A DNA stretch of 64,000 bases, taken from positions 170,622 through 234,621 of the forward strand of contig JABUFB010000003.1 in assembly GCA_013314775.1 (NCBI GenBank), written 5' to 3'. Shown one piece after another: positions 61,473 to 64,000 of the stretch (positions are counted from its first letter, which is position 1; every line of letters begins with the position of its first letter). The position numbers and the translations under genes are program-made. Below the pieces are notes generated by a model. That model saw only the letters and a program-made list of their open reading frames with translations, searched no databases and had not been told where the DNA came from. The stretch is from Armatimonadota bacterium (GTDB lineage Bacteria > Armatimonadota > Zipacnadia > Zipacnadales > JABUFB01).

Positions 61473-64000
61473 TCACGCCGGCACTTTCGCGGCATTGCGT
61501 CCTTTGACCTTCTTCTCGGCTTGGAGACGATCCGTCAATGTCCGCAACAGAACGTCCAGGTGTTCGAAGACCAGTTGCGGCTGGGAGCGGTCGTAGGCGA
61601 AACTGATCTGCAATGAGGAGAAAGTCGCCCTGGGCAGGGCAGACCGCGCGCCTTTCCTGGCCTGCCGCATGGTGGGCTTGAACATGCCTTCCAGCACATT
61701 CTGCGCGCGCGCCCCGAGACGCGCCTCTTCCAGGAGACGCACCACGATGCGTCCGCTCTGCACCCCGATGTCCTCAACCCCCGCATCCGCCGCTTTCATC
61801 TTCAACTCGGCCACGCGCAGCAGGTTTTCCACAGCTTGCGGCGGCTCGCCGTACCGATCGATCATCTGCTCGCGCAGGCCCTTGAGTTCATCCTGGGACT
61901 GGACGGATGCGAGGTCTCGGTAAACGGCGATTCTCTGGTTTTCACCGGGCACGTAGCTGGCCGGGATCACCGCCTCCACAGGGAGGTCCACCGAGGGATA
62001 GCCTTCAACCGGCCGGACTTTTTCGCCCTTCAGGGTCTTCACCGCTTCGGCCAGCATCTGGCAGTACAGGTCGAGACCGACCGCACTCATGTGACCGCTC
62101 TGTTCTCCTCCCAGGAGGTCCCCCGCGCCGCGAATCTCCAGGTCACGCAGGGCCAGCTTGAACCCGCTGCCCAGTTCGCTGAATTCCTCAATGGCCTGCA
62201 GGCGCTCTTCGGCCTCCTCGGTCATGCGATCCGGGTAGCGGTACAGAAGGTACGCGTATGCCTGCCGGGTGGAGCGTCCCACCCGACCTCGCAGCTGGTA
62301 GAGCTGTGCCAGTCCCAGGTTGTCGGCGTCATCCACGATGATGGTATTGACATTGGGCACATCCAGGCCGTTCTCAATGATCGTGGTGCAGACCAGGACG
62401 TCGAACTCCTCGGCATAGAACGCGAGCATGACCTGCTCCAGGTCCTCTTCCTCCATCTGCCCGTGGGCCACTGCCACCCGGGCCTCAGGCACCAGGCGCT
62501 GCACCATGGATGCCACGTGGGCGATGGACTTCACCCGATTGTGGAGGAAGTAGACCTGCCCGCCGCGCCCGATCTCGCGCCGGATGGCTTCGGCGATGAG
62601 CGCCTCGTCACGCTCGCGAACGTAGGTGCGGATCGGTACGCGTCCTTGCGGTGGGTCATTGATGACCGAAATCTCGCGGATGCCCGACAGTCCCATGTTC
62701 AGGGTGCGCGGGATCGGCGTCGCGGTGAGGGTCAAGACGTCCAGATGCTCCCGGAACTTCTTGAGCTGTTCCTTCTGCTTGACCCCGAACCGCTGCTCTT
62801 CGTCAATGATGACCAGACCGAGCTGCTTGAAATCCACATCGGGCATGAGCAGCCGGTGAGTTCCCACGACGATGTCCACGCTGCCGTCCTTGAGACCGGC
62901 GATGGTGCGGTTTTGCTGCTCTCGCGTTCGAAACCGGCTGAGCATGGCCACTTCCACCGGGTACCGCGACAGGCGCTCCCGCAGGGTGTTGTAATGCTGC
63001 TGCGCGAGCACGGTGGTGGGTACCAGCACTGCCACCTGCTTGCCGTTCAGAACGGCTCGGAAAGCCGCGCGAATTGCCACCTCGGTCTTCCCGAAGCCCA
63101 CGTCGCCGCAGATCAGTCTGTCCATGGGCACGGGCTTTGCCATATCATCATAGACATCCTGGATCGCGCGAAGCTGGTCGGGCGTCTCCTCGAAGCGGAA
63201 GGCCTGTTCCAGTTCCTTCAGCCAGGGTGAGTCGTTGCTGAAGGCATACCCCTCCGCCTGCTCGCGGGCCGCGTACAGGCGCATCAGTTCCCGCGCAAGA
63301 AGCTGAGTAGACTTGCGCACCTTCTTCTTCGTCTGGTCCCAGCGTCCGCTCTTGAGCGCCGTGACCGTGGGCTTACTGCCCTCTCCGCCGATGTACTTCT
63401 GGATGCGGTCAAGCTGGGTGACAGGCACATACAGCTTGTCATTCTCCGCATACTCGATGACGATGTAGTCGCGCTCCATGCCATCGAAAGTCTGTTTCGC
63501 CAGACCCCGGTAGATGCCGACCCCGTGGTTGATGTGCACCACGAAGTCACCCTCATTGAGTTCGCGCAAAGACAGGAGCGAGAAGCCCCGCTTGTATACT
63601 GGTTCCTCGGGGCGCTTGAGCTTGCGCCAGCCATAGATCTCGCGTCCGGTGAGCACCACCAGCTGGGCGCTGGGCAGGGCGAACCCGGCAGAAATGTCGA
63701 TATGCGCTACAGTTACCGCACCCGGTTGCAGCTCCTGCGTTTCGCTCTGCTCGAGAACCCGCTTCAGACCGCGCTTCCGCAGGACATCGGCAGTCTGCGC
63801 CACTTCATTGGCGCAGACCAGTAACTTGCGGCCCTCGCGCTGCCACTCGGCCAGACCCTCCACGAGAAGCTCGAACTTCCCCCCGAAACTGTCCACCGGG
63901 GGCGTGCGGAACCGTACCACTTCGGCGTTCGGGGCCCAGGGCACCTCGCGCTGAAGCATGGTCAGGTAAACCACAGGGCGCTCCCGTGGTGCCGAAAAGT
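61473..64000 (-). CDS. mfd: Transcription-repair coupling factor Mfd (5' end cut by window edge)
   Basis: About 842 C-terminal residues are visible; the frame is open to base 64000, so the UvrB-like N-terminus lies outside. The RNA-polymerase-interaction domain starts at GDFVVHINHGVGIYRGL. Helicase motifs are complete: GDVGFGKTEVAIRAAF (Walker A), DEEQRFGVKQKEQL (DEEQ box), TATPIPRTLNMGLSGIRE, and QLRGRVGRSTRQAYAYLL. The TRCF C-terminal domain ends the protein. Mfd removes stalled polymerase and recruits UvrA. Confidence 0.98.
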   Translation of the reverse strand, partial: FSAPRERPVVYLTMLQREVPWAPNAEVVRFRTPPVDSFGGKFELLVEGLAEWQREGRKLLVCANEVAQTADVLRKRGLKRVLEQSETQELQPGAVTVAHIDISAGFALPSAQLVVLTGREIYGWRKLKRPEEPVYKRGFSLLSLRELNEGDFVVHINHGVGIYRGLAKQTFDGMERDYIVIEYAENDKLYVPVTQLDRIQKYIGGEGSKPTVTALKSGRWDQTKKKVRKSTQLLARELMRLYAAREQAEGYAFSNDSPWLKELEQAFRFEETPDQLRAIQDVYDDMAKPVPMDRLICGDVGFGKTEVAIRAAFRAVLNGKQVAVLVPTTVLAQQHYNTLRERLSRYPVEVAMLSRFRTREQQNRTIAGLKDGSVDIVVGTHRLLMPDVDFKQLGLVIIDEEQRFGVKQKEQLKKFREHLDVLTLTATPIPRTLNMGLSGIREISVINDPPQGRVPIRTYVRERDEALIAEAIRREIGRGGQVYFLHNRVKSIAHVASMVQRLVPEARVAVAHGQMEEEDLEQVMLAFYAEEFDVLVCTTIIENGLDVPNVNTIIVDDADNLGLAQLYQLRGRVGRSTRQAYAYLLYRYPDRMTEEAEERLQAIEEFSELGSGFKLALRDLEIRGAGDLLGGEQSGHMSAVGLDLYCQMLAEAVKTLKGEKVRPVEGYPSVDLPVEAVIPASYVPGENQRIAVYRDLASVQSQDELKGLREQMIDRYGEPPQAVENLLRVAELKMKAADAGVEDIGVQSGRIVVRLLEEARLGARAQNVLEGMFKPTMRQARKGARSALPRATFSSLQISFAYDRSQPQLVFEHLDVLLRTLTDRLQAEKKVKGRNAAKVPA

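Overview
This is a G+C-rich, gene-dense bacterial chromosome segment, and I see no phage, plasmid or CRISPR functions in it. The best lineage clue is three pseudopilin-like secreted proteins. Each starts with a near-identical type IV prepilin leader ([33 protein letters not shown] in overlapping blocks) and each ends with an H-X9-DG motif. That combination is typical of Armatimonadota and is also seen in Planctomycetota, Lentisphaerota and Hydrogenedentota. I infer an uncultured Armatimonadota-like heterotroph. The ferredoxin and Cys-rich cupin pair hints at anaerobic or microaerobic life, but only weakly.

Region 1-10 kb: the 5' part of a secreted clan-A glycoside hydrolase with a CBM4/9-like module runs off the left edge. 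A Nudix hydrolase overlaps a large secreted unknown. A minus-strand sugar-metabolism cluster follows (TIM-barrel isomerase, zinc-less MDR, zinc MDR, secreted tandem-duplicated protein), then the first pseudopilin. Region 10-12.4 kb: a cupin and ferredoxin pair, then about 1.3 kb of tandem intergenic repeats with no credible gene.

Region 12.4-31 kb: a phosphohexomutase, a 13-Asp-box beta-propeller protein and a 1550-residue GH42-like enzyme. Next come a PAP2 phosphatase, an AAC(3)-TIM-barrel fusion, a secreted metzincin, a LURP-one-like protein, two pseudopilins with a shared leader, an aldo-keto reductase, a sugar isomerase and a uronate-isomerase-like protein. Region 31-36.7 kb: hom, accB, tRNA-Met(CAU) directly behind a 57-residue Lys-rich gene with a strong promoter, a parvulin-type foldase, a CapA-like lipoprotein, a 650-bp gene-free stretch, and an Hsp20 gene with a textbook sigma-70 promoter.

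Region 37-50.6 kb (plus strand): an M14 peptidase coupled to a phosphoesterase, a GH38 alpha-mannosidase, an HD protein coupled to a membrane protein, a DUF402 protein, a CAAX-type protease, a Gfo/Idh/MocA oxidoreductase, a secreted TPR protein and an AbgB-like M20 amidohydrolase. Region 50.6-64 kb (minus strand): mfd (cut by the right edge), ricT, metG, a GAF-HD-GYP protein, a transglutaminase, a sugar isomerase, a secreted repeat protein and a double-domain esterase.

Together the genes describe a cell that digests complex plant- or glycoprotein-type glycans outside the cytoplasm and processes sugars and uronates through isomerases and dehydrogenases. Housekeeping genes (hom, accB, metG, mfd, tRNA) are interspersed. 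The most unusual items are the AAC(3)-isomerase fusion with eroded metal ligands, the repeat array, the shared pseudopilin leader, the Lys-rich gene-tRNA unit, the STN-metzincin and RicT with a long basic tail.
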